Shown here in pieces: positions 53,201 through 64,000 of a stretch of DNA of 64,000 nucleotides. Numbering within the stretch: position 1 is the stretch's first letter; the number at the start of each line of letters is the position of its first letter. A program made the translations under genes and the position numbers. The stretch is from Ichthyophis bannanicus. Its lineage: Eukaryota > Chordata > Amphibia > Gymnophiona > Ichthyophiidae. The notes beneath the pieces are model-generated. The model was not told the origin of the DNA and searched no databases. It saw nothing but the letters and a program-made list of their open reading frames with translations. Location: the NCBI GenBank assembly GCA_033557465.1, contig CM066032.1:1316302025-1316366024 (forward strand), read 5' to 3'.

Positions 53201-53831
53201 AGGTGAGAGAGGGAGGGATCAGCACTGTGGGGAGGAAGAGGTGTGAGGAGGGATCAGCACTGTGGGGAGGAAGAGGTGTGAGGAGGGATGAGCACTGTGG
53301 GGAGGAAGAGGTGAGAGAGGGATCAGCACTGTGGGGAGGAAGAGGTGAGAGAAGGATCAGCACTGTCGGGAGGAAGAGGTGTGAGGAGGGATCAGCACTG
53401 TGGGGAGGAAGAGGTGTGAGAGGGATCAGCACTGTGGGGAGAAGAGGTATCAGCACTGTGGGGAGGAAGAGGTGTGAGACGGATCAGCACTGTGGGGAGG
53501 AAGAGGTGTGAGAGGGATCAGCACTGTGGGTAGAAGAGGTGAGAGAGGGATCAGCACTGTGGGGAGGAAGAGGTGTGAGGAGGGATCAGCACTGTGGGGA
53601 GGAAGAGGTGTGAGAGGGATCAGCACTGTGGGGAGGAAGAGGTGTGAGAAGGGATCAGCACTGTTGAGAGGAAGAGGTGAGAGAGGGATCAGCACTGTGG
53701 GGAGGAAGAGGTGAGAGAGGGATCAGCACTGTGGGGAGGAAGAGGTGTGAGAGGGATCAGCACTGTGGGGAGGAAGAGGTGAGAGAAGGATCAGCACTGT
53801 GGGGAGGATGAGGTGTGAGAAGGGATCAGCA
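47285..53831 (+). repeat. 34-bp purine-rich minisatellite, about 6.5 kb
   Basis: The unit is approximately AGCACTGTGGGGAGGAAGAG + GTGAGAGAGGGATC (34 bp). Unit-length variants of about 30-38 bp are common, and the array length implies roughly 190 copies. Common variants: GTGTGAGGAGGGA in place of GTGAGAGAGGGA, AGCAGCAC in place of ATCAGCAC, and GTGAGGAGGAAG. Since 34 is not a multiple of three, the array gives spurious long frames in several phases; none is a gene. Confidence 0.97.
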
Positions 53832-53945
53832 TGGAGGGAAGGGGGAGAAGAGGAAGAGGGGAGGGGAGGGGAGGGGAGAAGGGTTGTTGTGGGAGGAAGG
53901 GAGGTAGGGGAGTGAAGGGATGAAAGAGAAGAGGAAAATAGAGGC
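53832..53945 (+). repeat. Purine-rich simple sequence at the array edge
   Basis: GGGGAGGGGAGGGGAGGGG-type tract at about 53859-53877 and related A/G-only stretches follow the last recognisable 34-bp unit. Confidence 0.8.
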
Positions 53946-55190
53946 AAGAATGGGGGGAGAGCTAGAGAGCTGGTGTGAAGGACCTGAAGGGGCTTGAGAA
54001 AGGTTGAAAGAGAGAGATGATAGGGGAAGGGAGTAATTTTCTAACGCATTTCCATGGGAAGAAAATGACTCATCTGCTGAAATGGACTTTTAGAAAATTG
54101 TCCAGTCTAAAGTTTACCTCAGTGAAAAGAGGCATACCCCACCGTCACACTTATGCGCACATATATTGTAATATTTCAGAAAAAGCACTTATGTTTCCTT
54201 GGATAAACTACTCACACAAATTAGCTGTTGTAAATATGTGTCACTATGTCACCTATTACAAATTTCAAAATTAATATATACTATACTTTTACTTTAAAAA
54301 AAACGGCAAAATCTGTGAGTAAAAGGTATCAATGTGGGCAGTTAAAAAATTCCCTCAAAATGAAAGCTTTTATGCACATACCAACAACACTGGGGTACAC
54401 GTTCAGCTTTATTTAAAAATGTGTGAGGTTTGTTATTCTCTTTAGGTATGAAGAGTTGCTGTGACGTAAGCAGACAAGGGTGCTGAACAAGGCCACCCCA
54501 CTACATAAATGTGTTTGCAAATACCCACAGATGAGTCAACTCAAGTTCATTAGTCTTTATGCCATTCCTCCTCTGGGGTAATCGCATCGCCTCCCCATAC
54601 CCCCAAATAATCATCTTCCCATCATCCATCCGTTCCTGGCATAACAGCATCTCATCCTTCCACCTGCCCTTGCCTGGCATGATCAGATCACACATCCTGG
54701 CATAATCACCTTCAGCATGCCCACCAGCTGATCTCCTTCTGCCAGGTGTCAGTGGGCAGCGCTGCTTATGAAGCCGCCTGCAGATCCTGGAAGCAGGACC
54801 GTACCACCTTAGTGAAGGAAGGGGACGGAAAGCATTCTGCTACTGCTCCCCCATGTGGACACGCAGCAATGGTTCTTCCTAAAACTCTGTAAGTAGCATG
54901 GATTTTGCTTTTTTGTTAATATGAGGCTTTGTGATTTCTTTGGGCTCTGTTTTGGACCTGTAGTTTTTTTGTCTTATGAGAATCTCCCTGGAGTCTTCTG
55001 CTTCCTCTTCTATAAAGTACAAGGGTGAAAACAGAGGATTTACCCACGTCTCTGTAAACTATAAACAAGAAGTTGTGAAGTTGTGGAAAGTTTAGCTTGG
55101 GCTACAAGCAGAAGGAGACGTTCCCTCTGGAAAGAACCCAAACTTACTACCTTTGTCTTTATGTTAGCTCTGACTGGGGGCTCTTACATC
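53946..55190. other. Unrecognised stretch
   Basis: No reading frame with family resemblance and no obvious repeat structure. Confidence 0.3.
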
Positions 55191-55194
55191 TCCT

Positions 55195-55679
55195 TTCTCC
55201 CCATTGAAGAATCTGCCTTGCAATAACTCTTGCTACCTCATTGCCTGCAATAACTCTTGCTGCACAACCTGTAGACTTCATTGCTGCCTGTAACTACATG
55301 CCCTGCTTAGCCTGTAGACCCCACCGCTGCTTGTAATAACATCACTTAAACTGTGCAACAGACAATACCCCATCAACCACCCTTCCCTCGCGACACGATC
55401 ATAGTATTGAAGTAAAGTCCTGATGTACATAGTATTGTAAATAACGCACGTTGTAAATAGCTCACCAGGAATCAACCATCTACACACACACGCTCTCACT
55501 GCTCAATGCATGCGCACACTAGACACAGTATTTTGTTGATTGTTTGCTGTGTAGACCGCCTTGATTGTAGGAAAAGGCGGTATAGAAATCTGTTTAAATA
55601 AATAAATAAATATAGCTTAACTTGTAGACTTCTCTGCTACCCCACCGCTTGTAAGACAACACTTGCTGCATAGCCCCTC
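55195..55679 (+). mobile_element. Probable leader of L2-A, interrupted by an L2-like 3' tail
   Basis: Short diverged repeats (TGCAATAACTCTTGCT, CTTGTAGACTTC, CTGTAGACTTCATTGCTG) occur on both sides of an inserted LINE tail. That tail ends with the hairpin ACCGCCTT...AAGGCGGT (55556-55586) and AAATAAATAAATAAATA at about 55600-55613. The repeats may be the 5' UTR of the L2 at 55680, which is inference. Confidence 0.45.
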
Positions 55680-57513
55680 TCTCTTCCTTCTATGGCTCCA
55701 CATCACATTGCCCTCCTTTTCTTCATACTCCCTAACTGCCTCCCCTCCTACCAGCACTGCCACTCCTTCACTCCTCATCCACCCTTTATTACCCTCACTT
55801 CCCCCTACATTCTGTCTTCTTCCCTATCTTCAGCTCTTGAGCTTGAACACTCCCTCCCTCTCATTCAACCATCTCCTCTCTCTCTAAGGCAACCTTACCT
55901 CGCTTCCGTCGTACTGTCTCCTCTCTACCCCCATACTCTGCTACTCCTTCCCCTTCTCTCATCTGGAGATATCAACCTCAATCCTGGCCCCACTTCCTTT
56001 CTGTCTCGCTCTGAGAAGAGATTTTCACGTAACATGTCTAATCTTATCCACATCCCTCTCCTTTCCCCTTCCGCTCTCCCTTCCTCATGTGCCTTGTGGA
56101 ACGCACAATCTGTCTCTAATAAACTTGCTTTTATTCATGATCTCTTTATCTCTAATGCTCTACATCTTCTTGCTCTAACTGAGACCTGGCTCCTCCTAGA
56201 TGATACCGCATCTACTGCTGCTCTCTATCATGGGGGCTACCAGTTCTCCCACACGCCTCGTCCCACTGGCCGTGGTGGTGGTGTTGGGCTTCTACTTTTT
56301 TCCCTCCTGCCAATTCCAACCCCTCCCCCTGCCTCATTCTCACTCCTTCCTCTCTTTTGAAGCCCACTCTATTCGCCTCTTCACTCCGCTTCCCCTCCGA
56401 GTAGCGGTTATTTATTAACATCCTGACAAATCTGCTTCTACCTTTCTCACTGACTTTGACTCATGGCTTTCCTTCTTTCTGGACTCCTCTTCCCTCTCTC
56501 TCATTCTTGGGGACTTTAACATCCATGTCGATCACCCCTCTGATCCTCATGCTTTAAAGCTCCTCTCCCTTACCTCCTCGTTTGACCTCCAACTCTGTTC
56601 CACTGCCCCCACTCACCAGCATGGCCACTGCCTGGACCTGATATTCTCCTCTAGCTGCCTACCCTTGAACCTCTGTAACTCAGTTCTTCCCGTTTAACCT
56701 TCATCACCTGCTGCCCCAGCATCGTCCTGCCTCCTTTAACCTATTTAGAAACCTTCATGCTATTGATCCCTTTGCTCTCTCCTCCGCCATTTCCTTACCT
56801 CTTTCTTCCACTCTGTCATCCACGTCCATTGATGAGGCAGTAACTTCCTATAATGCTGCACTCTCCTTGGCTCTGGATGCTCTCGCTCCCCTCATCCCAT
56901 GTCCTGTGAGAAGTTCTGCACCCCAGCCCTGGCTTTCACCCACAACCTGCTACTTACGCTCCTGTGCCCGTTCTGCTGATTGTGCTTAGCTCAAATCCCG
57001 CTCCCGTGCAGACCTCCTACACTTCAAATTCATGCTTGTCTCCTTCCAGTTAGTCATATCTCTTGCCAAACAGAACTAATATGTCCATCTGACTAACTCC
57101 CTTGCCTCGGATCCTCGCTGTCTCTTTACTACTCTCAACTCTCTCCTCAAAGTGCCTCCACCTCCGATCCCCCCTCCCTTTCTGCCCAAACCCTGGCTGA
57201 CTACCTCCAGGACAAAATCCACAAGATCACCCTCCAATTCCCCACAAAATCAACTACTTCCACTCCTCCCACTCTTCACTTCCAACCCTCCCAACCCTCC
57301 CCTCCCACCTCTCCTACCCTCTCTTCCTTTCCTGTGATCTCCGATGAGGAGACTGCACACCTTCTTTCTTCCTCCAAACTCACTACCTTCTCCTCCGATC
57401 CTATCCCCACCCATCTCCTAAGCCCCATCTCCTCAACCATCGTCCTTTCCATCTCCCATATTCTCAAACCATCACTCTCCACTGCAACAGTCCCTGCGGA
57501 CTTCAAACATGCT
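55680..57513 (+). pseudogene. L2-like LINE (element A): endonuclease and start of RT
   Basis: NLNPGPTSF, ALWNAQSVSNKLAFI, HLLALTETWL and GRGGGVGLLLFS are the early AP-endonuclease motifs. LILGDFNIHVD at about 56500 is the GDFN motif, in another frame. SSDPIPTHLLSPISS and TVPADFKHA mark the approach to RT. Several stops and frameshifts (for example at 56358 and about 56690). Broken at AACATGCT (57506-57513), where element B inserted; it continues at 60237. Confidence 0.88.
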
Positions 57514-57582
57514 TCAAAACATAAGCATGCATTCTGGATTAAAGACCTATGATCCAACCTTAGCCCCACTATAGCCAAAATC

Positions 57583-59067
57583 ATGGACCAATCCTTTGCA
57601 GCAGGTACATTCCCGCAATCCCTAAAGCGCACGTTCATAAGACCTTTATTAAAAAACAGCAAGCTTGACCCCCAGAAGGCAGACTCCTATAGATCGATAT
57701 CGAGCATACATTTGCTAGCAAAAATAATTGAAAAGGAAGTCCAGATGCAAACTCAAGAACACATTGAAACCTCTGCACCACTGGACCCTTGCCAACACGG
57801 CTTCAGAGAGGCCCATGGAGTTAAAACGCTCCTTACCACACTCATCAACAACATAATAACAGGAATCAACAACATTCATCAGGGGGTTGTCCTCATCTTC
57901 TTGGACATTGCAGCTGCATTTGACTCGGTAAACCATGAGCTTCTGCTGGAACGTCTCAGGGAAAAGGGGATCACTGATAAAGCATTGGACTGGTGCAAGT
58001 CCTATCTTTCTGACAGATGGTAGCACGTACGTTCCGGGGCAACTTCATCGGATCCCTTCCACCAGAAGCAGGGTGTCCCGCAGGGTTCCTCCCTCTCGGC
58101 CCTGATGTTCAACGTATACATGCAGCCTATATGCAACCTGATCCGGTCATTCAGTGTCAATTGCTTGATATATGCAGATGATGTGTTGCTATATATGCCT
58201 TTCTCAACGGAGAACCCAGACCTCTTGCCACTAACAAATTGCTTTAACTCTGTATCCGACTGGCTCCAAACCCAAAACCTCAGGATCCAACACAAAAAAA
58301 TGGAAGTACTCTTCATTACGAGAAATATAAAATTTTCCACACCATCCTTTCTAAGTGTCAAGGAAGCAGATCTCCAGACCAAACCCACGATCAAATACCT
58401 CGGCGTCACTTTAGACCAAAGGCTGGATATGAAGTTACACGTAGGCAATATAGTTAAGGCGGTTTACCATAAGATACGATCCCTCAGACCCCTACGAGCC
58501 TTGCTGGAACCAGAAGACTTTAGGACAATTTACCAGGCGCTGATCATACCACATTTTGATTATGCCAATGCGATCTTACATGGTCTCCCCCAGACCACTC
58601 TGAATCCACTGCAACTTGCAATGAACACTGCAGCAAGGGTCCTATACGGGGCATCCAGGAATGACCATGTGATGCCCATAATGAAGCACCTCCACTGGCT
58701 CCCGATTCATAGCAGACTCAAGTACAAAACCCTACTGCTGACATTCAAAGCCATTCACGGGCTTTCATCTTCATCATTATCTGAATTGATCCAGTCCACT
58801 CCCACCAACAGATCCAGAAGATCAGTAGCACTCAATACACTGACAGTCCCAAAGTCAATAACCCAATGTACCCAGTCAACAGCAAGCAGAGCCTTCAAAT
58901 TCTGTGTGCCCAGATGCTGGAATACGCTGCCTCCCAATATCCGTGCAATTCCTGACCTATTCCAGTTTAGGAAGGCCTTGAAGCACCACCTCTTCCTCCT
59001 GTACTACCCGATAGACAATGCCATATCAGCCTCATCCACAAGCACAACACAAAACTCCCACGACTAG
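57583..59067 (+). pseudogene. L2-like ORF2 (element B), reverse transcriptase to C-terminus, one in-frame stop
   Basis: SYRSISSIHLLAKIIEK, LDPCQHGFREAHGVKTLL, VVLIFLDIAAAFDSVNHELL, GVPQGSSLSALMFNVYM, active site YADD at 58171-58182, TIKYLGVTLDQRL, HLHWLPIHSRLKYK, and the WNTLPPNI C-terminal block. The only break seen in 495 codons is TAG at 58021-58023, in the same frame on both sides. The endonuclease is absent because of 5' truncation. The stretch from about 58442 on is nearly identical to 29729-30357. Confidence 0.93.
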
Positions 59068-59214
59068 ACAAAATGATGCAAACCCCACCATGTTACAAGA
59101 TTGTAAATAGTTACCCCCTGTTATCCAAGTTTTAAACACCTGTTCATTGTAAACACAGAGTACCCAAGGAAATGTGTAGTTCTATGTTCTTTGTAAACCG
59201 CACTGATGTTGAAT

Positions 59215-60194
59215 ATTTTATTTATTTTTATTTATTTAGTATACATTTGTATACCGCTACTTCCAGCGATCAGCAGCGGTTTGATTACAGATTGGAAATT
59301 ATCAAATCATGACAGGAAATTTTGGGGTATACACACATTGATTAGACAGGAAGTCAGGCACACATTGGTAAGTTCGTAAGGAGGTTCAGAAAATACATAT
59401 GTACATTTTTACATAATTTTACAAAATTTTATATACAGGCACTCTTTCAATTTAGGACATCTCGTAGCTCCCTGGGATTTTACTTCAAATTGTATTGACA
59501 CTGGAATAGATGTGTCTTTAGTTTTTTCCTGAAAGCAATAAGGTCTTTGGTCGCACGTAGGTCAGGTGGGAGTTGGTTCCAGAGTGTTGGGGCAGAGTAT
59601 GTGTATGCTCTGCGGCTAGTACTGTATTTGACAGATCTGATATCGGTCGGAACGTGTAGTGTGTCTGAGTTGCTGGTTCTTCTGTCTCCCTGTTGCGTGT
59701 TGATAAAGGTGGAGAGAAAGGATGGAGTGATGTTATGTACGAGTTTGAAGGTGGTTATCAGTGTTTTGTATTGTATCCGAGCGGTGATGGGGAGCCAATG
59801 CAGCTCGATCAGTACGGGCGTGATGTGCTCAGTAAAACCATTTTGCATGATGATTCTTGCCGCTACTTTTTGGGCAAGTTGTAGGATGTTTAGCGTTTTC
59901 TTTGGAGACCCTGCAGGATGGCGTTGCAGTAGTCTAGGTGCGGTATAATGAGTGCTTGCGCAACAGACCTAAAGTCGTGAGGGTCGAGGATACTCCGTAG
60001 AGGTTGTAACACTCTAAATTTGTGGAAAATGGCCTTGTTGGTTTTTCGTAGGTGCTTTTCCATCTTTAGGTTGCTGTCCAATGTGACTCCCAGATATTTT
60101 ATTTCATTCTTTGTATTGTACGTATTGTTACACAGGGTAGTTGTCGCAGGAGGTTCAAAGTTTGGTTTACTGGCGATATACATCACCTCAGTTT
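59215..60194 (-). mobile_element. L2-like LINE (element C), 3' end, inserted in element B
   Basis: The minus strand encodes IKYLGVTLDSNLKMEKHL, IPHLDYCNAILQGL, a frameshift near 59870, then LHWLPITARIQYKTL, TLWNQLPPDLRA and FRKKLKTHLF. The 3' UTR has hairpin ACCGCTGCT...AGCGGT at 59250-59282 and the AAATAAAT tail at 59215-59240. Absent from duplicate copy 1, so it inserted after the duplication or was absent from the copied allele. No clear target duplication. Confidence 0.92.
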
Positions 60195-60236
60195 AGCGCA
60201 ATATAGAAGAAACTGAAAATAAATAAATAAATAAAT

Positions 60237-61225
60237 AACATGCTGTGGTCACACGTCTCCTCAAAAAACCCTCACTCGATCCCACATGTCCTTCTAATTA
60301 TTGACCCATCTCTCCCCTTCACTTCTAAACTACTTGAATGTGCAGTTCACTGCTGCTGCCTTGACTTCCTCTCCAATCATGCCCTCCTCGATCTCTTACA
60401 GTCCGGCTTTCATCCTCTACACTCTACTGAAATGGCTCTTACCAAAGTCTCCAGCAACTTGTTCCTGGAAAAATCCAAGGGCCTTTATTCCATCCTCATC
60501 CTCTCTGCTGCCTTCAATACCATTGATCACACCCTTCTCCTCAATACCCTGTCATCGCTTGGCTTGAGGGCCCTGTACTATCCTGGTTCTCTTCCTATCT
60601 CTCCCACCGCTCCTTCTGTGTGTGCTCTGGTGGCTCCTCCTCCTCTGCTACCCTGCTCCCAGTTGGTGTACCCCAAGGATCTGTTCTGCGTCCGCTCCTC
60701 TTCTTTCTCCATACTCAGGCCCTCGGTGCGCTCATCTCTTCCCATGGCTTTCAGTACCATATATCCGCTTCGGCATCCAATTCAAACTTCTCCTGCTGAC
60801 CTATAAATGCATTCACTCTACTGCTCCTCAGTACCTTTCATCCATCATCTCTCTTTATAACCCCCCTTGGGCACTCCGCTCTTCTAGCAAACTGCTTCTA
60901 TCTATGCCCCGCTCTCCTACTGCTAACTCCAGACTTCGCTCCTTTCACCTTGCTACACCATATGCCTGGATCAAACTTCCGGTGTCTGTATGCCAGGCAC
61001 TTTCTCTAACCCTCTTCAAGTCCAGGTTGAAAACTCACCTCTTTGCTGCTGCTTTCGGATGTTGTCTCACCTGAGCTCCTCTTCTCCCCCTTATTCCACC
61101 CCCGCCTATACCTTCTGTGTTTGTGTGTTTTGTCTTCACTAGATTGTAAGCTCTGATGAGCAGAGATTGTCTCTTACAAGTCTACGACTGGTAGCGCTAT
61201 ATAAATGCTAAGTAGTAGGAGGAGG
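60237..61225 (+). pseudogene. L2-like LINE (element A) RT remnant with internal deletion, copy 2
   Basis: Continuation of 55680-57513 after element [17 protein letters not shown] at about 60505-60555; the polymerase active site is deleted near 60755-60775, and the C-terminal block (AWIKLPVSV, FKSRLKTHLFAAAF) follows. Same deletion as at 31060-31080. Confidence 0.88.
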
Positions 61226-62159
61226 AGGTGAGAGTGCATGCTACTGAGTGACGGTGGAAAGAGAACCAGGGAGAAGGACTATTGCGTGAATGCTCCCCTT
61301 CATATGGTGTCACTGAACAAAGGGCTACACAACTACAGTGAAAGGCTGGCAGAGGAGGAGACATCGTGTAAGAAGCGCTGCTTATCAGCTCCCCCTGCTG
61401 CTGGTGGGAGGTCAATGCACAGATAAACAAAAAGCCTTCCATGCAGCAAAACAGTTTATACAAGCCAGAATGAAACCGCGATGCAGCCCTAGAGACGGAG
61501 GGTAAGTGCTGTGTTGCCGCTGCTGTCATCCCGGAGAGGGGCACCAGTGATGGATTGGGCGTGGGGGAAGGGGCATTAAGGGCAGTGGGATGGAGGGATC
61601 GCCTAGGGTGTCCCCAGTCCTTGCACCAGCCCTGCCCACTACACTCTTACCTCATGCTGCAGCAACCGGAAAGCCCACACTGAACATACCATTTGATGTG
61701 AGAATCACCGCGTTCTCTTCCACAAATCTATATTACTAAGTATTCTTGAACTTTTACTAATGTAAACGTTTCTCTTTTTTAATTGCCTTTTCTCTTTTAA
61801 AATTGGAATGGATCTTCCTGCTTCTACCCCTCCTTCTATAGACCAGAAATTACCAGAAAAGTGAGGATTTGGTAAAATAAAAAAAAATTGATGTATGTGC
61901 TTTTGATTTTATTCCAGTGTTACTGTAAAAGACCATGTAGTTTCTGAGTCTCCAGACCATCTCCTCAGATAAAGTTCAACTAAACATTTCCTAATTTGCT
62001 CCAATAATTATGAAGAGATTGGAGAAAAAGGTATAATGAAAATATGCTAAAAAGGGGCAGTCCTCTCATCCTACCCCGACCATACGACACACAGACACCC
62101 CACCCGTGCAGCACAGACACACACACACACATGCATTCCATCCTCGCACCGTACACACA
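61226..62159. other. Duplicated non-coding block (copy 2)
   Basis: Counterpart of 31561-32490 with small substitutions. No gene supported. Confidence 0.5.
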
Positions 62160-62815
62160 CGTAAGAACATAAGATATGCCATACTGGGTAAGACCAAGGT
62201 CCATCAAGCCCAATATCCTGTTTCCAACAGTGGCCAGTCTAAGTCACAAGTACCTAGCAGTCTACCCAAAAGACACAAGTTCCACAATGCTTGTATTGGG
62301 TCAAGCAGTGATATACTGGGGTCCCTTTTAATAATAGTTTATGGATCTTTCTTCCAGGAACTTGTCCAAACCTTTTTTAAATCAAATTACACTAACAGCT
62401 TCTACTATATCCTCCAGTAACAAATTCCAGACTTTAATTACACGTTGAGTGAATAAATATTTTCTGTTATAACCTATTCTTAAATAGGTTACACTGTAGC
62501 TTCATTGCACGTCCCCTCTTGTATATTTTGATGGCATAAACAATTGATCTACGTTTACCCGTTCCATTCCATCCATTAATTTATAGACTTCTATCATATC
62601 TCCTCTCAGCTGTCTTTTCTCCAAGTTGAAGAGCCCCCACCTTTTTAGCCTCTCTTCATAGGGAGTATCCTTCCATCCACTTCACCATTTTGATGGCTCT
62701 TCTCTGTACTTTTTCTAATAATGCCATATTCTTTTTAAGATACGGTGACCAGAATTGCACATAATATTCAAGGTGTACCATGGAACGATACAGAGGCATT
62801 ATAATATCCTTTTAT
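62160..62815 (-). pseudogene. CR1-like ORF2 C-terminus and 3' end, copy 2
   Basis: Counterpart of 32497-33150. The minus strand shows the same QRRAIKM-type and Tyr-Glu-Glu-Arg-Leu blocks, with extra indels (for example GGAGTATCC near 62660) that shift the frame. Confidence 0.85.
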
Positions 62816-62824
62816 TCTCCCCCC

Positions 62825-64000
62825 GACACTCCTCATAGCACACACAAGCATTCAGTCCCCGACACTCCTCATGGACACACACATGCATTCAGCTCCTAAC
62901 ACTCCTCATGGTACACACACATGCATTCAGCTCCTAACACTCCTCATGGACACACACATGCATTCAGCTCCTAACACTCCTCATGACACACACACATGCA
63001 TTCAGTCCCCGAAACTCCTCATGGCACACACACATGCATTCAGCCCCCGACATTCCTCATGGACACACACATGCATTCAGCTGCTAACACTCCTCGTGGT
63101 ACACACACATGCATTCAGCCCCCGACATTCATCATGGACACACACATGCATTCAGCTCCTAACACTCCTCGTGGTACACACACATGCATTCAGCTCCTAA
63201 CACTCCTCATGACACACACATGCATTCAGCCCCCGACACTCCTCATGGCACACACACATGCATTCAGCCCCCGACATTCCTCATGGACACACACATGCAT
63301 TCAGCTGCTAACACTCCTCATGGACACACACATGCTTTCAGTCCTGACACTCCTCATGGCACACACACATGCATTCAGTCCCCGAAACTCCTCATGGAAA
63401 CACACATGCATTCAATCCCAGACACTCCTCATGGACACACACATGCATTCAGCTGCTATCACTCCTCATGGACACACACATGCTTTCAGTCCCCAAAACT
63501 CCTCATGGACACACACATGCATTCAGCTGCTAACACTCCTCATGGACACACAAATGCATTCAGTCCCGACACTCCTCATGGCACACACACATGCATTCAG
63601 CTGCTAACACTCCTCATGGACACACACATGCATTCAGTCCCCAAAACTCCTCATGGAAACACACATGCATTCAGTCCCCAAAACTCCTCATGGCACACAC
63701 ACATGCATTCAGCCCCCAACACTCCTCATGGACACACACACACACACACACACACATGCATTCAGCCTCTGACACTTCTCATGGACACACACAAGCATTC
63801 AGCTCCTAACACTCCTCATGGACACACACATGCATTCAGTCCCCCAAACTCCTCATGGCACACACACATGCATTCAGCCCCCGACACTCCTCATGGACAC
63901 ACACACACACGTGCATTCAGCCTCTGACACTTCTCATGGACACACACAAGCATTCAGCTCCTAACACTCCTCATGGACACATACATGCATTCAGTCCCCG
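62825..64000 (+). repeat. CA-rich minisatellite, 36-40-bp unit, runs off the window
   Basis: Unit approximately ACACACACATGCATTCAGCT + CCTAACACTCCTCATGG (37 bp), with variants AGCCCCCGACATTCCTCATGG, AGTCCCCAAAACTCC and AGCTGCTAACACTCC. About 30 units are visible, and CA tract length varies between units. The long plus-strand frames over it are repeat artefacts. Confidence 0.96.

Larger units (their letters stand above)
57514..60236 (+). mobile_element. L2-like LINE (element B), 5'-truncated, inserted in element A
   Basis: Target duplication AACATGCT (57506-57513 and 60237-60244). It starts inside the RT approach and ends with the AAATAAATAAATAAATAAATAA tail. Its 3' UTR was later split by element C (59215-60194), between GTTGAAT and AGCGCAATATAG, through the terminal hairpin. 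Confidence 0.92.
58442..62820 (+). repeat. Segmental duplication, copy 2
   Basis: Collinear with 29729-33160 apart from element C (59215-60194) and small indels, such as a 9-base loss near 60500. Here the left neighbour is continuous L2-B sequence, so this copy, not the one at 29.7 kb, shows the original context. Confidence 0.93.

Noticed and set aside
47285..53831. CRISPR-like array
   Set aside because: Units are contiguous with no unique spacers, in a vertebrate repeat context.
47368..53947. Dozens of 60-180-codon frames over the minisatellite, on both strands
   Set aside because: They arise from a repeat unit not divisible by three, which stays open by lacking stop words. The translations are pure repeats, with no start context or domain.
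62871..63927. Long Thr/His-rich plus-strand frames in the terminal array
   Set aside because: Repeat artefacts of the CA-rich minisatellite, overlapping in several phases.

Overview
This is vertebrate nuclear DNA built almost entirely from nested transposable elements, with one recognisable host gene: a germline immunoglobulin light-chain V segment of kappa type at 35064-35655. Its leader exon, intron, V exon and 12-spacer recombination signal all look intact. The repeat mix is CR1, L2-like and Tx1-type L1 LINEs, a DIRS element, a Penelope-like element, SCAN-type Ty3/gypsy elements, and a tRNA/CORE SINE. Together with the kappa V segment this suggests a large-genome tetrapod, most likely an amphibian and perhaps a caecilian. 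That placement is inference from repeat style, not a search result.

Layout. 0.4-2.1 kb (-): an intact 575-codon gene of a multicopy family of unknown function. 2.7-3.3 kb: an L2-like 3' end. 5.2-8.4 kb: a Penelope-like element with inverted arms and a GIY-YIG domain, split by a solo LTR (6065-7557) with 4-bp target duplications. 8.8-13.2 kb: degenerate CR1 and L2 pieces. 13.3-18.2 kb: a very young, internally deleted LTR retrotransposon with 1263-bp LTRs and one 1019-codon ORF. 18.2-21.1 kb: LINE tails, a palindromic tandem repeat and a SINE. 21.1-29.7 kb: a decayed related gypsy element (dUTPase-RT-RNase H-LTR), split by a full-length Tx1-type L1 (21775-27223).

29.7-33.2 kb is one copy of a segmental duplication whose other copy lies at 58.4-62.8 kb. 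34.5-35.7 kb holds an L2 tail and then the V segment. 35.8-47.3 kb is an old minus-strand L1 split by a younger internally deleted L1 (37656-40732) and by a complete-architecture DIRS element (40932-46963). The old L1 runs directly into a 6.5-kb minisatellite of 34-bp units (47285-53831). 55.7-61.2 kb is an L2-like LINE (A) carrying a second L2 (B), which itself carries a third (C). The window ends in a CA-rich minisatellite (62825-64000).

Working logic: apart from the V segment and possibly the 575-codon gene, the coding capacity belongs to mobile elements. Target duplications and read-through across breaks allow much of the order of insertion to be reconstructed. The least ordinary signal is a long reading frame inside the gypsy-type LTRs. 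In two elements it continues the pol frame without a stop through the polypurine tract into the 3' LTR, and in all three LTRs it ends in an acidic stretch followed by a short Met-Asp-Cys motif.
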